Part shown: positions 16,375 to 25,488 of the stretch, piece after piece
How positions within the stretch are numbered: position 1 is the first letter of the stretch
How the letters are laid out: every line of letters begins with the position of its first letter
DNA from: Microtetraspora sp. NBRC 16547
GTDB taxonomy: Bacteria; Actinomycetota; Actinomycetes; Streptosporangiales; Streptosporangiaceae
DNA length: 64,000 nucleotides
Reading direction: 5' to 3'
Assembly (NCBI RefSeq): GCF_030268965.1
Contig: NZ_BSSE01000005.1
Span: 186,001-250,000, forward strand
Made by a program: the position numbers and the translations under genes
The notes under the pieces: model-generated
The model's input: only the letters and a program-made list of their open reading frames with translations
What the model was told of the DNA's origin: nothing
Databases searched by the model: none

Positions 16375-18921
16375 CTACTCTCCGCGCAGGTCGGCGAGCA
16401 GTCCCGGCAGGTCATCCGGCTTGACCAGGACCTCGCGGGCCTTGGACCCCTCGCTCGGGCCGACGACATTTCGACTCTCCAGCAGGTCCATCAACCGGCC
16501 CGCCTTCGCGAAGCCCACCCGAAGCTTGCGCTGGAGCATCGACGTCGAGCCGAACTGGGTCGAGACGATCAGCTCGGCCGCCTGGATCAGCACGTCGAGG
16601 TCGTCGCCGATCTCCTCGTCGACCTCGCGCTTGGCCGCCGCGGGCGCCGACACGTCCTCGCGGTACTCGGCCTGCATCTGCGCCCGGCAGTGCGCGACGA
16701 CCTCGGCGATCTCCTTCTCCGAGACGAACGCGTTCTGCAGCCGCATCGGCTTGCTCTTGCCCATCGGCAGGAACAGCGCGTCGCCCTGGCCGACCAGCTT
16801 CTCCGCGCCCGGCTGGTCCAGGATGACCCGGGAGTCCGCCAGCGAGGAGGTCGCGAACGCCAGCCGGGAGGGCACGTTCGCTTTGATCAGACCGGTGACC
16901 ACGTCCACCGACGGCCGCTGCGTGGCGATCACCAGGTGGATGCCGGCCGCGCGGGCCAGCTGGGTGATCCGGACGATCGAGTCCTCCACGTCCCTGGGGG
17001 CGACCATCATCAGGTCGGCGAGCTCGTCCACGATCACCAGCAGGTACGGGTACGGCTGGTAGACGCGCTCGCTGCCCGGCGGCGGCACGAGCTTGCCCGC
17101 CCGCACCGCCTTGTTGAAGTCGTCCACATGCCGGAAGCCGCTGGCCGCGAGGTCGTCGTAGCGGCGGTCCATCTCGCCGACGACCCATTCGAGGGCCTCG
17201 GCGGCCTTCTTCGGGTTCGTGATGATCGGCGTGATGAGGTGGGGGATGCCCTCGTACGCGGACAGCTCGACCCGCTTGGGGTCGACCAGCACCATCCGCA
17301 CCTCGTCCGGCGTGGACCGCATCATGATCGACGTGATCAGCCCGTTGATGCAGGTGGACTTGCCCGCGCCGGTCGCGCCCGCGATGAGGATGTGCGGCAT
17401 CTTGGCCAGGTTGGCCACGATCGTGTTGCCCTCGACGTCCTTGCCCAGCCCCACGATCATCGGGTGGTGGTCGGCCTGGGCCACCTGAGACCTCAGCACG
17501 TCGCCGAGTGAGACGAGGTCCTTGTCGGTGTTGGGGATCTCCACCCCGATCGCCGACTTGCCGGGGATCGGGGAAAGGATCCGGACATCCGCCGACTTGA
17601 CGGCGTAGGCGATGTTCTTGGTCAGCGCGGTGACCTTCTCCACCTTGACCGCCGGCCCCAGCTCGATCTCGTAGCGGGTCACGGTCGGCCCCCGGGTGAA
17701 ACCGATCACCTGCGCGTCGATGTTGAACTGCTCCAGCACGCTGGTCAGCGCGTTCACCACGATCGTGTTGGCCTTCGTCTGCGGCTTGGGGGCCGATCCC
17801 ACGCGCAGCATCTGCGTGTCCGGCAGGGTGTACGGCCCGGCCTGCGGTGAGAGGACGAGCTGCTCGACCTTGCGCGGCGCCGGGGTGGGCTGCGGCGGCG
17901 GGGTCGGCGCCTTGCCCGGAGCGACGGCGGGCTCCGCCTCGTCGTCGACCAGTCCGGGAACGATCTCCGGCGCGTGGTCGGCGCGCCGGCCCCCGTCCTC
18001 GGAGAGCACGGGGGTGTCGTACGGCTTGATGTTGTCGCCGACCTCGGCCTCCCCCTCGGGGGCGCCCGCCTTCTTCCGCGGGCGCTTCGGCCGTGACTGC
18101 GGCTTGGTCGTGCCACTCGCCGCGGACTCCTCCGGCCGCTGGAAGAGCATGTGCCGGATCTCGGTGAGGCGCTCGGGGACGCGGTGGACCGGGGTGGCGG
18201 TGATGACCAGGACGCCGAAGCCGGACAGCATCAGGAGCAGCGGGATCGTGATGAACGCGGGCAGGATGCTCGACGGCGGGGCGGAGACGAGGAAGCCCAG
18301 CATGCCACCGGCCTCGGAGATCTTGTCCATGCCGTCGTTCGCACCCCCGGAGGGGTACGGCGTGCCGTGCGCCACGTGGACGATCCCGAGGATGCCGGCG
18401 AGGAGCGCCGCCCATCCGATGCCCATCCGGCCGGTCTCCGCGTTCTGGTCGGGGTGGCGCAGGAACCGCCAGGCGAGCAGCCCGAGCAGGAACGGGACCG
18501 CCCAGGTCAGCGTGCCGACGGTGCCGCGTACGACCGCGTCGACCACCTCGGCGACACCGGTCTTGGTTTGCCGCCAGGTCATCGCGGCGACCACGATCGC
18601 GCCCGCGAGCGCCGAGAGGCCGAGACCGTCGCGGCGGTGCGCCGGGTCGAGGTCGCGGGCGCCCTGCCCGAGAGCGCGTGCGGCACTGCCCATGCCGTGC
18701 GCGACCAGCGACCAGAGGCCGATCACCAGCCTGCCGATCATCAGGAAGACCCAGCTGACGGGATCCTGACCGGTCGCGACCGGGCGCTTCTGGGCGGGGC
18801 GGGAACCGGACCCGGATCGGCCGCGGGACCCCGCCGGAGTCCGCTTGGCGGGAGCCGGGCGGGACCCGGTTCGCGGCGTGGGACGTTTCCCTGAACCCTT
18901 GCCGGACGTACGGGTGGCCAT
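16375..18921 (-). CDS. FtsK/SpoIIIE-type DNA translocase
   Basis: An 848-residue septal DNA pump. A basic Pro/Arg-rich N-terminus is followed by four or five membrane helices (about residues 60-235), a Pro-rich linker, and the RecA-like motor with Walker A GATGAGKST (515-523), Walker B-like LLVIVDELADLMM, and a C-terminal gamma winged helix (QFGSTSMLQRKLRVGFAKAG) that would read KOPS-type sequences. GTG 18948 would add nine residues and cannot be excluded. It should move chromosomes during sporulation septation or division. Confidence 0.94.
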   Translation of the reverse strand: MATRTSGKGSGKRPTPRTGSRPAPAKRTPAGSRGRSGSGSRPAQKRPVATGQDPVSWVFLMIGRLVIGLWSLVAHGMGSAARALGQGARDLDPAHRRDGLGLSALAGAIVVAAMTWRQTKTGVAEVVDAVVRGTVGTLTWAVPFLLGLLAWRFLRHPDQNAETGRMGIGWAALLAGILGIVHVAHGTPYPSGGANDGMDKISEAGGMLGFLVSAPPSSILPAFITIPLLLMLSGFGVLVITATPVHRVPERLTEIRHMLFQRPEESAASGTTKPQSRPKRPRKKAGAPEGEAEVGDNIKPYDTPVLSEDGGRRADHAPEIVPGLVDDEAEPAVAPGKAPTPPPQPTPAPRKVEQLVLSPQAGPYTLPDTQMLRVGSAPKPQTKANTIVVNALTSVLEQFNIDAQVIGFTRGPTVTRYEIELGPAVKVEKVTALTKNIAYAVKSADVRILSPIPGKSAIGVEIPNTDKDLVSLGDVLRSQVAQADHHPMIVGLGKDVEGNTIVANLAKMPHILIAGATGAGKSTCINGLITSIMMRSTPDEVRMVLVDPKRVELSAYEGIPHLITPIITNPKKAAEALEWVVGEMDRRYDDLAASGFRHVDDFNKAVRAGKLVPPPGSERVYQPYPYLLVIVDELADLMMVAPRDVEDSIVRITQLARAAGIHLVIATQRPSVDVVTGLIKANVPSRLAFATSSLADSRVILDQPGAEKLVGQGDALFLPMGKSKPMRLQNAFVSEKEIAEVVAHCRAQMQAEYREDVSAPAAAKREVDEEIGDDLDVLIQAAELIVSTQFGSTSMLQRKLRVGFAKAGRLMDLLESRNVVGPSEGSKAREVLVKPDDLPGLLADLRGE

Positions 18922-18987
18922 GATGCCGAAGGTACTCGCGAGACTCACCGATTTCCCGGAGGCACGCCGAAAGGAGCTCCAGGCCGG

Positions 18988-19749
18988 TCAGCTCTCCACG
19001 GTGCGGCCTCCGAGCCAGGCGTGGTCGGGGTCGGCGGGGTCGAGCTCGGGCAGCCCGGCGGCGTAGACCTCGGCGTCGTCCCGCGGGTGGTACCCGAGGG
19101 CACGGCCCGGCTCCAGGTCGAGCCACCCCCGCGTATTGGCCGAGACGCCCCACACCAGGGCGTAGATCAGGCCGGGGGTCGTGAGGCAGGCGTGCGCCAG
19201 CCGCACCATGTCCCCCGGACTCAGCCAGGTGGACAGCGCCCGGGCGTCGGGCGGGCGCGGTTCGAAGGAGCCGATGCGCAGGCACGCCACGCGCATGCCG
19301 TATCTGTCGGCGTAATAGCGGCCCAGCGCCTCCCCATACGCCTTGGAGACGCCGTACAGCGAGTCGGGACGGGCGGGGGTGTCGGCGGGCGCGGACTCCT
19401 GGCGGGGTGTGAACCCGGCGGCGTGGTTGCTGCTGGCGAAGACGACCCGTTCCACGCCCGCCACGCGCGCCGCCTCGAAGACCCGGTAGGTCCCTTCGAT
19501 GTTGGCGCCGAGCACGCTCTCGAAGGACGCGGTCGTCGACGGGTCGCCGGCCAGGTGTACGACGGCGCCGACGCCCTCCATCGCGCGGGCGAGCGCCCCC
19601 GGGTCCGTGATGTCGCCGGTGACCTGGTCGATGTCGGCGTCCTCGACCGGGACCCGGTCCATGAGGCGCAGCCGGTGGCCGAGCTCCGGCAGTCCCCGGC
19701 GCAGGCAGGTGCCGATGCGGCCGGCGGCGCCGGTGATGAGCGTCACCAT
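18988..19749 (-). CDS. NAD-dependent epimerase/dehydrogenase, uronate dehydrogenase-like
   Basis: A 253-residue short-chain-type enzyme. The nucleotide motif is GAAGRIG (7-13), the active-site Tyr132 and Lys136 lie in LYGVSKAYGE, and ASSNHAAGF, STWLSPGDM and VWGVSANTRGWLDL match, from memory, conserved stretches of uronate dehydrogenase (Udh). Udh oxidises D-glucuronate or D-galacturonate to the aldarolactone. The divergent neighbour is a ketoglutarate-semialdehyde dehydrogenase-like enzyme, the last step of the oxidative uronate route, which supports this reading. Plain NAD-dependent epimerase is the alternative. Confidence 0.75.
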   Translation of the reverse strand: MVTLITGAAGRIGTCLRRGLPELGHRLRLMDRVPVEDADIDQVTGDITDPGALARAMEGVGAVVHLAGDPSTTASFESVLGANIEGTYRVFEAARVAGVERVVFASSNHAAGFTPRQESAPADTPARPDSLYGVSKAYGEALGRYYADRYGMRVACLRIGSFEPRPPDARALSTWLSPGDMVRLAHACLTTPGLIYALVWGVSANTRGWLDLEPGRALGYHPRDDAEVYAAGLPELDPADPDHAWLGGRTVES

Positions 19750-19914
19750 GAGGCGACAGTACCGGCGGCGCAGTCGTGATCAAAGCCGTGCGATAGGCCA
19801 TGGCCCCGGTGCCGCCGGTCACCCGCCTGGGGCAGGATGGTCCCAGCCGACTCCGGGCGGCCACTCCGCCCTGGGCCGGATCACGCGAGATCGTGCGATT
19901 GGAGAGCACCACCG

Positions 19915-21438
19915 ATGACCGTCTGGAGCGTCGACGCCCGCACCGGCGACCGCCGCGGCGAGTACGCCGAGTCATCCGCCGAGCAGGTCGATCAGGCATG
20001 CCGTACCGCCCAGGCGACCCTGCGAGCGCTGGACGCGGCAGGCCCGCGCGGCCGGGCCGAGCTGCTGGACGCGATCGCCGCCGAGTTGGAGGCGGCCGGC
20101 GACGCGCTGGTCGCCGCCGCCGATGCCGAGACCGCGCTCGGCGGGCCCCGGCTGACCGGTGAGGTGGCCCGCTCCGCCGGGCAGTTCCGGCTGTTCGCGC
20201 GGGTGCTGCGCGAGGGGTCGTTCCTCGACGTGCGGATCGATCACGCCGACGGCTCGACGACGCCGCCGACGCCCGACCTGCGCCGGATGAACGTGCCGTT
20301 CGGCGTGGTGGCCGTCTTCGCGGCGAGCAACTTCCCTCTGGCGTTCAGCGTGTGCGGCGGCGACACCGCGAGCGCGCTCGCCGCGGGGTGCCCGGTCGTG
20401 GTCAAGGCGCATCCGCTGCACCCGGAGACCTCCGAGATCGCCTTGGCCGCGCTGCGCGCGGGAGCGCGGAAGGCGGGCCTGCCCGAGGAGGTCGTCCACC
20501 TCGTCCACGGCCAGGAAGCCGGGATCACGCTGGTCAACCACCCGCTCGTGAAGGCCGTCGGCTTCACCGGGTCGGTCCCCGGCGGCCGTTACCTGCACGA
20601 CGTGGCGAAGGCGCGGCCCGAGCCGATCCCCTTCTACGGCGAGCTCGGCAGCCTCAACCCGCTGGTGATCACGCCCGGCGCGGCCGAGGCGCGGGCGGCT
20701 GCCATCGCCTCCGGCCTCGCGGCTTCCGCGACCCTGGGCTCCGGCCAGTTCTGCACCAAGCCGGGCCTCGTCCTCGCTCCCGCCACCGAGGCGGGCCGCG
20801 CGCTGGTCGAGGCGCTGGCCGGGCACTTCACCGAGACCGGCCCGCAGGTGCTGCTCGGCGACGGCATCCGCGGCGGCTTCCTCTCCGGGGCGGACGCCCG
20901 TTCCTCGCTCCCCGGCGTGACCGTCGCCGCGACCGGCAAGCCCGGAGACGACCGGCAGGTGACCGCGCGGCTGCTGACCGCCCCCGCCACGCTGCTCGCC
21001 GACGACAAGGCCGCCGAACTGCTCCTCGAGGAGTGCTTCGGCCCGCTGACCGTCGTGCTGACGTACGAGGACGAGGACGAGCTGGTGGCGACGCTGTCGG
21101 CCACGCCCGGCAACCTGACCGCCACCCTGCACAGCGAGCCCGGCGAGGAGGAGCTGGCGGCGCGGCTGGTGTCCGTCCTGCGTGACCGCGCCGGCCGGCT
21201 GGTCTTCAACGGCTACCCCACGGGCGTGGCCGTGGCGTGGGCCCAGCAGCACGGCGGGCCGTACCCCTCGGCGACGGAGCCGGCCACCACCTCGGTCGGC
21301 ACGGCCGCGATCTTCCGCTTCCTCCGGCCGGTCGCCTACCAGGACACCCCTCCGGCCCTGCTTCCCGAGGCGCTGCGCGACGACAACCCGCTGGGGGTGC
21401 CCCGCCACGTTGACGGCGTCCTGGACGTGCCGCGCTGA
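19915..21438 (+). CDS. Aldehyde dehydrogenase, 2,5-dioxovalerate (ketoglutarate semialdehyde) dehydrogenase-like
   Basis: A 507-residue ALDH-superfamily enzyme. Catalytic Cys280 lies in SGQFCTKPG and the general base Glu243 in YGELGSLNP; FTGSVPGGR is the usual coenzyme-binding stretch. The FCTKPG version and the 500-plus length are those of 2,5-dioxopentanoate dehydrogenases, which turn the semialdehyde into 2-oxoglutarate at the end of uronate, aldarate, arabinose or hydroxyproline breakdown. ATG 19915 follows GGAGAG; the frame opens further upstream without support. The divergent uronate dehydrogenase-like gene points to uronate catabolism. Confidence 0.85.
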   Translation: MTVWSVDARTGDRRGEYAESSAEQVDQACRTAQATLRALDAAGPRGRAELLDAIAAELEAAGDALVAAADAETALGGPRLTGEVARSAGQFRLFARVLREGSFLDVRIDHADGSTTPPTPDLRRMNVPFGVVAVFAASNFPLAFSVCGGDTASALAAGCPVVVKAHPLHPETSEIALAALRAGARKAGLPEEVVHLVHGQEAGITLVNHPLVKAVGFTGSVPGGRYLHDVAKARPEPIPFYGELGSLNPLVITPGAAEARAAAIASGLAASATLGSGQFCTKPGLVLAPATEAGRALVEALAGHFTETGPQVLLGDGIRGGFLSGADARSSLPGVTVAATGKPGDDRQVTARLLTAPATLLADDKAAELLLEECFGPLTVVLTYEDEDELVATLSATPGNLTATLHSEPGEEELAARLVSVLRDRAGRLVFNGYPTGVAVAWAQQHGGPYPSATEPATTSVGTAAIFRFLRPVAYQDTPPALLPEALRDDNPLGVPRHVDGVLDVPR

Positions 21439-21452
21439 CGGTTACGCGTCAG
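21435..21452. terminator. Small hairpin at the convergent ald / DUF402 junction
   Basis: CTGACG (21435-21440) pairs with CGTCAG (21447-21452) over a six-base loop, overlapping the dehydrogenase stop codon. It is short, so its terminator role is tentative. Confidence 0.3.
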
Positions 21453-21458
21453 GGGTGG

Positions 21459-21968
21459 TCAGCTGATCAGGGAGAGCCAGCGGTGGTGGGCCCCTCCGAA
21501 GGGCCCGTCCCCGCGGTTCACCGCGTCCATCAGCCAGGCGGCCGACCGCTCCGCCTGGCTGATGATCTCCACGGGGTAGCCGTACAGCACCTGGTGCTCG
21601 GCGAACTCGTCCTCATCGTCGAGATGCAGGCGGCCGTCGCGGAGCCGCAGCACGTCGAGATCGAGATCGACCATGGTGACCTCGCCGTCGTGCCACTCCG
21701 GCACGGTGGTGACATCGCAGTAGATCGCCGTCTTGTGGTCATCGGGGTTGAACGTCGCCGTCCACCACGCGTCGCGCGGAAAGAGGATCACGAACGGCCG
21801 CTCCCACACGACCGGCGGCTCCTCACCCCTGCTGCCGCTGGTCCCCGCCGGACACCCCACCCAGACGCCGAACTCGTCATCACCGAGCAGCCGCGCCTGA
21901 TGGTTCCAGTGGAGCGACCCTCCGTACTTGCGGTAGACGACCCTGACCGGATCCGCCTCAGCGGCCAC
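21459..21968 (-). CDS. DUF402 domain protein
   Basis: A 169-residue protein of the DUF402 (FomD/Ntdp-like) fold. Recognisable features are VVYRKYGGSLHWNHQARLLG, WWTATFNPDD and YCDVTTVPEW followed by VDLDLDVL, which carry the acidic metal-binding residues of the family. Members characterised elsewhere hydrolyse nucleoside di-/triphosphates or CMP-linked phosphonates; the substrate here is unknown. GTG 21968 is chosen because GGAGGAAGGGG lies just upstream. It converges on the aldehyde dehydrogenase. Confidence 0.8.
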   Translation of the reverse strand: MAAEADPVRVVYRKYGGSLHWNHQARLLGDDEFGVWVGCPAGTSGSRGEEPPVVWERPFVILFPRDAWWTATFNPDDHKTAIYCDVTTVPEWHDGEVTMVDLDLDVLRLRDGRLHLDDEDEFAEHQVLYGYPVEIISQAERSAAWLMDAVNRGDGPFGGAHHRWLSLIS

Positions 21969-22042
21969 GCCGGCCCCTTCCTCCGAAGGACGATGATCGG
22001 ACCGAACGTACGCGGTCCCGTGTCCGGGGCACAAGACGCGAA

Positions 22043-22072
22043 GAGCACCGGGGAACGTGGTCCCCGGTGCTC
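22043..22072 (-). terminator. Terminator of the RNase J gene
   Basis: GAGCACCGGGGA (22043-22054) and TCCCCGGTGCTC (22061-22072) form a perfect 12-bp stem with a six-base loop, six bases beyond the RNase J stop codon on the minus strand. There is no T-run. Confidence 0.8.
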
Positions 22073-22078
22073 ATTCGG

Positions 22079-23764
22079 CTATACCTCGACCACCACGGGG
22101 ATGATCATCGGGCGGCGGCGGTAGGTGTCGCTCACCCACCGGCCGACCGTACGGCGGACCGCGCGGCGGATCTGCTGCACGTCCGCCACCCCGTCGGCCG
22201 CCGCCTCCTGGAGGGCGATCTCGATCTGCGGGATCACCCCGTCGAAGGCCTCCGGGTCGATGCCCGACCCGCGCGCGGTGATCTCCGGACCGCCGGTCAG
22301 CTTGCCGGTGGTCGAGTCGACCACCACGACGACGGAGATGAAGCCCTCGTCGCCCAGGATGCGCCGGTCCTTGAGCGCGATGTCCGTGATGTCGCCGACC
22401 GAGGTGCCGTCGACGAACACGTAACCGCAGGAGACCGCACCGGTGATCTGCGCCTGCCCGTCGACGAGGTCGACCACCACGCCGTCGTCGGCGATGACGA
22501 TGTTCTCGTCGGGAACGCCGGTCAGCCGCGCGAGCTTGGCGTGCGCCCGGAGGTGCCGCCACTCGCCGTGCACCGGCATGAAGTTCGACGGCTTGGTGAG
22601 GTTCAGCACGTACAGCAGCTCACCGGCCGCCGCGTGGCCGGACACGTGAACGCGGGCGTTGCCCTTGTGCACGACCCGGGCACCCCACCGGCTGAGGCCG
22701 TTGATGACCTTGTTGACCGCCGTCTCGTTGCCGGGGACCAGGGAGGACGCCAGCAGGATGGTGTCGCCGGCGGCGATCCGGATGGGGTGGTCGCGGTTGG
22801 CCATCCGGGACAGCGCGGCCATCGGCTCGCCCTGGGACCCGGTGCAGATGAGCACCACGTCCTCCGGCGGCCGCTCCTCGATCTCCCGGGAGTCGACCAG
22901 CAGCCCGGCGGGCACCCGCAGGTAGCCGAGCTCGCGGGCCACGCCCATGTTGCGGACCATGGACCGGCCGATCAGCGCCACCTTGCGCCCGTGCTTCTCC
23001 GCCGCGTCCATGACCTGCTGTACGCGGTGGATGTGCGAGGCGAAGCTCGCCACGATGATGCGCTTCTCGGCGCTGCGGAAGACGTCGTCGATGACCGGGG
23101 CGATGTCCCGCTCGCTGGTGACGAACCCGGGCACCTCGGAGTTGGTCGAGTCCGACATCAGCAGGTCGACGCCCTCGGCGCCGAGCCGGGCGAAGCCTCC
23201 GAGGTCGGTCAGCCGTCCGTCCATCGGCAGCTGATCCATCTTGAAGTCGCCGGTGTGCAGCACGATGCCGGCCGGCGTCCTGATCGCGACCGCCAGCGCG
23301 TCCGGGATCGAGTGGTTGACCGCGAAGAACTCGCACTCGAACGGCCCGAACCGCCGCCGTTCTCCCTCGACGACCTCGACCTTGACCGGCTGCATCCGGT
23401 GCTCGGTGAGCTTGCTCTCGATCAGGCCCAGGGTCAGCCGGGACCCGACCAACGGCAGGTCCCGCCGCTCGCGCAGGAGGTACGGCACCGCGCCGATGTG
23501 GTCCTCGTGGGCATGCGTCAGGACGACCGCCTCGATGTCGTCCAGGCGGTCCCTGATGTAGTCGAAGTCAGGCAGGATGAGATCGACGCCCGGCTGCTCG
23601 GGATCGGGGAAGAGCACCCCGCAGTCGACCACGAGCAGGCGGCCGTCGAACTCGAAGACCGCCATATTGCGGCCGATCTCCCCCAGCCCGCCGAGCGCGA
23701 CGATGCGCAGGCCGCCGGTGGGCAGCGGCGGCGGGGCTCCTAGCCCGGGATGCGGATGGCTCAT
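22079..23764 (-). CDS. Ribonuclease J
   Basis: A 561-residue metallo-beta-lactamase/beta-CASP ribonuclease with both endonuclease and 5'-exonuclease activity in RNA maturation and decay. Metal ligands are in THAHEDHIG (His84, His86, Asp88, His89) and HTGDFKMD; the beta-CASP part includes CTGSQGEPMAALSRM and HVSGHAAAGEL, and the C-terminal domain follows. Length and order match RNase J. It follows dapA in the same direction with a gap of about 136 bases, the standard actinobacterial arrangement. Confidence 0.96.
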   Translation of the reverse strand: MSHPHPGLGAPPPLPTGGLRIVALGGLGEIGRNMAVFEFDGRLLVVDCGVLFPDPEQPGVDLILPDFDYIRDRLDDIEAVVLTHAHEDHIGAVPYLLRERRDLPLVGSRLTLGLIESKLTEHRMQPVKVEVVEGERRRFGPFECEFFAVNHSIPDALAVAIRTPAGIVLHTGDFKMDQLPMDGRLTDLGGFARLGAEGVDLLMSDSTNSEVPGFVTSERDIAPVIDDVFRSAEKRIIVASFASHIHRVQQVMDAAEKHGRKVALIGRSMVRNMGVARELGYLRVPAGLLVDSREIEERPPEDVVLICTGSQGEPMAALSRMANRDHPIRIAAGDTILLASSLVPGNETAVNKVINGLSRWGARVVHKGNARVHVSGHAAAGELLYVLNLTKPSNFMPVHGEWRHLRAHAKLARLTGVPDENIVIADDGVVVDLVDGQAQITGAVSCGYVFVDGTSVGDITDIALKDRRILGDEGFISVVVVVDSTTGKLTGGPEITARGSGIDPEAFDGVIPQIEIALQEAAADGVADVQQIRRAVRRTVGRWVSDTYRRRPMIIPVVVEV

Positions 23765-23900
23765 GCGAACTCCTCGATCCGCACGCCGCGGTTCCCGATC
23801 ACTCCCCCGCTCACCGGACCTCCCCGCCTGTCGGCTGGGGCCCCCGGGAATCGCGACAGTTATGTCTGGTGATGCGCTCGCTCATTCGTCTCCATTGTTA

Positions 23901-24818
23901 CTAGCTATCTGCAAGCTTCAGGCCGCCCGCGACGAGGTCGACGCGCAGCATCGCGATCTGCTCCTCCGTCGCGTCGACGAGCGGCAACCGCACGTGACCG
24001 GCGTCCTGGCCGATCAGCCTCAGCGCGGCCTTCGACGCGATCGCCCCCTGGGTCCGCGTCATGACACCCGCGACCACGGGGAGCAGCCGGCGGTGCAACT
24101 CCAGGGCGCCGGCGACGTTTCCGGACCGGTAGCGCTCGATCATCGAGGCGAGGTCCGCGCCGACCACGTGACCCACCACGCTGACGAACCCGGCGGCGCC
24201 CTGGGACAGCCACGCCAGGTTCACCAGGTCGTCACCCGAGTAGAACGCCAGGTCGGTGGCGGCCATGACCTGCGAGCCCGCGAACAGGTCGCCCTTGGCG
24301 TCCTTGACCGCGACGATCCGCGAATGCTGGGCCAGCCGTACGAGCGTCACAGTTTGGATGGGCACCCCGGTCCGGCCGGGAATGTCATAAAGCATCACCG
24401 GAAGGCCGGTAGCGTCAGCCACAGCGGTGAAATGACGATAAAGACCCTCTTGTGGTGGTTTATTGTAATAGGGAGTTACCACCAACAGACCATGCGCCCC
24501 GGCGCGCTCCGCGGCCCGGGCCAGCTCCACGCTGTGGTGGGTGTCATTGCTGCCCGCTCCGGCCACGACCGTGGCCCGGTCGCCCACCGCCTCGATCACC
24601 GCGCGGAGAATGCGATCCTTCTCGGCGTCGGTGGTGGTGGGGGACTCTCCTGTGGTGCCGCTCACGACCAGTCCATCGTTGCGCTGCTCGTCGACCAGAT
24701 AGGTGGCGAGACGCTGGACGCCCTCATAGTCGACCGCTCCGTCCTTGGTGAACGGGGTGACCATGGCGGTCAGCATGCGACCGAAGGGGGCGTCAGAGGT
24801 TCCAGTTGGCGATGCCAT
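23901..24818 (-). CDS. 4-hydroxy-tetrahydrodipicolinate synthase (DapA)
   Basis: A 305-residue lyase condensing pyruvate and aspartate semialdehyde, the first committed step to lysine and diaminopimelate. Motifs are VSGTTGESPTTT (substrate binding), VTPYYNKP with the catalytic Tyr, DIPGRTG, and Schiff-base Lys172 in VAVKDAKGD. I start at MASPTGTSDAPFG; the frame upstream to 24962 crosses the hairpin region and is not protein-like. Normally dapB lies close by; here about 10 kb of other genes separates them. Confidence 0.95.
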   Translation of the reverse strand: MASPTGTSDAPFGRMLTAMVTPFTKDGAVDYEGVQRLATYLVDEQRNDGLVVSGTTGESPTTTDAEKDRILRAVIEAVGDRATVVAGAGSNDTHHSVELARAAERAGAHGLLVVTPYYNKPPQEGLYRHFTAVADATGLPVMLYDIPGRTGVPIQTVTLVRLAQHSRIVAVKDAKGDLFAGSQVMAATDLAFYSGDDLVNLAWLSQGAAGFVSVVGHVVGADLASMIERYRSGNVAGALELHRRLLPVVAGVMTRTQGAIASKAALRLIGQDAGHVRLPLVDATEEQIAMLRVDLVAGGLKLADS

Positions 24819-24908
24819 AGACCGAACGCTACCCGGATCCACCGAATCGGTAGACGTCGCCACCCCGTTACACGGACTGCACCGGCACGACCTGGTCGCG
24901 ACGGAGTG

Positions 24909-24960
24909 GGTAGAGGCCGCTGATATGTGCTCGGGGGTACACAGATCAGCGGCCTCTACC
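24909..24960. terminator. Long perfect inverted repeat between dapA and the small Cys protein gene
   Basis: GGTAGAGGCCGCTGAT (24909-24924) is matched perfectly by ATCAGCGGCCTCTACC (24945-24960). One mismatch further in, TGTG (24926-24929) pairs with CACA (24940-24943). It lies downstream of the minus-strand gene ending at 25044 and about 90 bases upstream of dapA, so it can terminate the former or act in the dapA leader. There is no T-run. Confidence 0.7.
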
Positions 24961-25043
24961 AATGAATCGCCGCACCTTACGAGCGCGTTACACGCGGCCG
25001 ACGAGAATTTTCCGAACCGTCGGGCGGCCGGCGTTCGCCCAGC

Positions 25044-25361
25044 TCATCGGGCCTCCCCGAGAAGCAGCCTGAGCCACAGGTTCTCCATCCTCACCGTCAC
25101 GAGCCGCTCGCTCTCGTGAACCCGCGACCCGTCGGGGCCGCGTACGGTCCGGCGGATGAACAGCAGGCCGCCCGAGTGGCACAACTCGTAGAGCGTCGCC
25201 TTGCATTCGCAGGTATGCCTCCGCACGCGGACCCGGTCGCTCCGCTGGGCCGGCACGAGCCAGCGGATCTTCTCGTGCTGCTTCTGCAGCGGGGCCACGT
25301 GAACACTGTGATATGGCCCGGGAATCGGACTTTCCGGAACCGCCGTGGGGGGCGAATCCAT
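25044..25361 (-). CDS. Small actinobacterial protein of unknown function, divergent from a GntR regulator
   Basis: A 105-residue hydrophilic protein with a CxC-x9-C arrangement (TCECKATLYELCHSGG) and a basic C-terminal part containing FIRRT and LWLRLLLGEAR. I recognise the pattern as a small family often found next to GntR or XRE regulators in actinomycetes, but no function is established. ATG 25361 has GAGAGG ten bases upstream; the frame is open to 25496. It shares a 127-base divergent promoter region with the GntR-UTRA gene, so it may be that regulator's target or partner. Confidence 0.6.
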   Translation of the reverse strand: MDSPPTAVPESPIPGPYHSVHVAPLQKQHEKIRWLVPAQRSDRVRVRRHTCECKATLYELCHSGGLLFIRRTVRGPDGSRVHESERLVTVRMENLWLRLLLGEAR

Positions 25362-25488
25362 CGCCGGCGCACCTCTCACCATCTGATCCATAAAGTTGGA
25401 ATCACAGACACGGGCCATTACTCTGGGTTGTCCATCGGATACGCCAAGATTGGGCGACCGCATCAAAGCCCACCCCCAGGGATGGATG

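Noticed and set aside
16412-19999. A minus-strand open frame of about 1195 codons spanning ftsK and its upstream genes
   Set aside because: It is the +1 frame of ftsK and the epimerase gene; it is Arg/Gly/Pro-rich with no domain, as expected in high-GC DNA. The overlapping frames have clear families.
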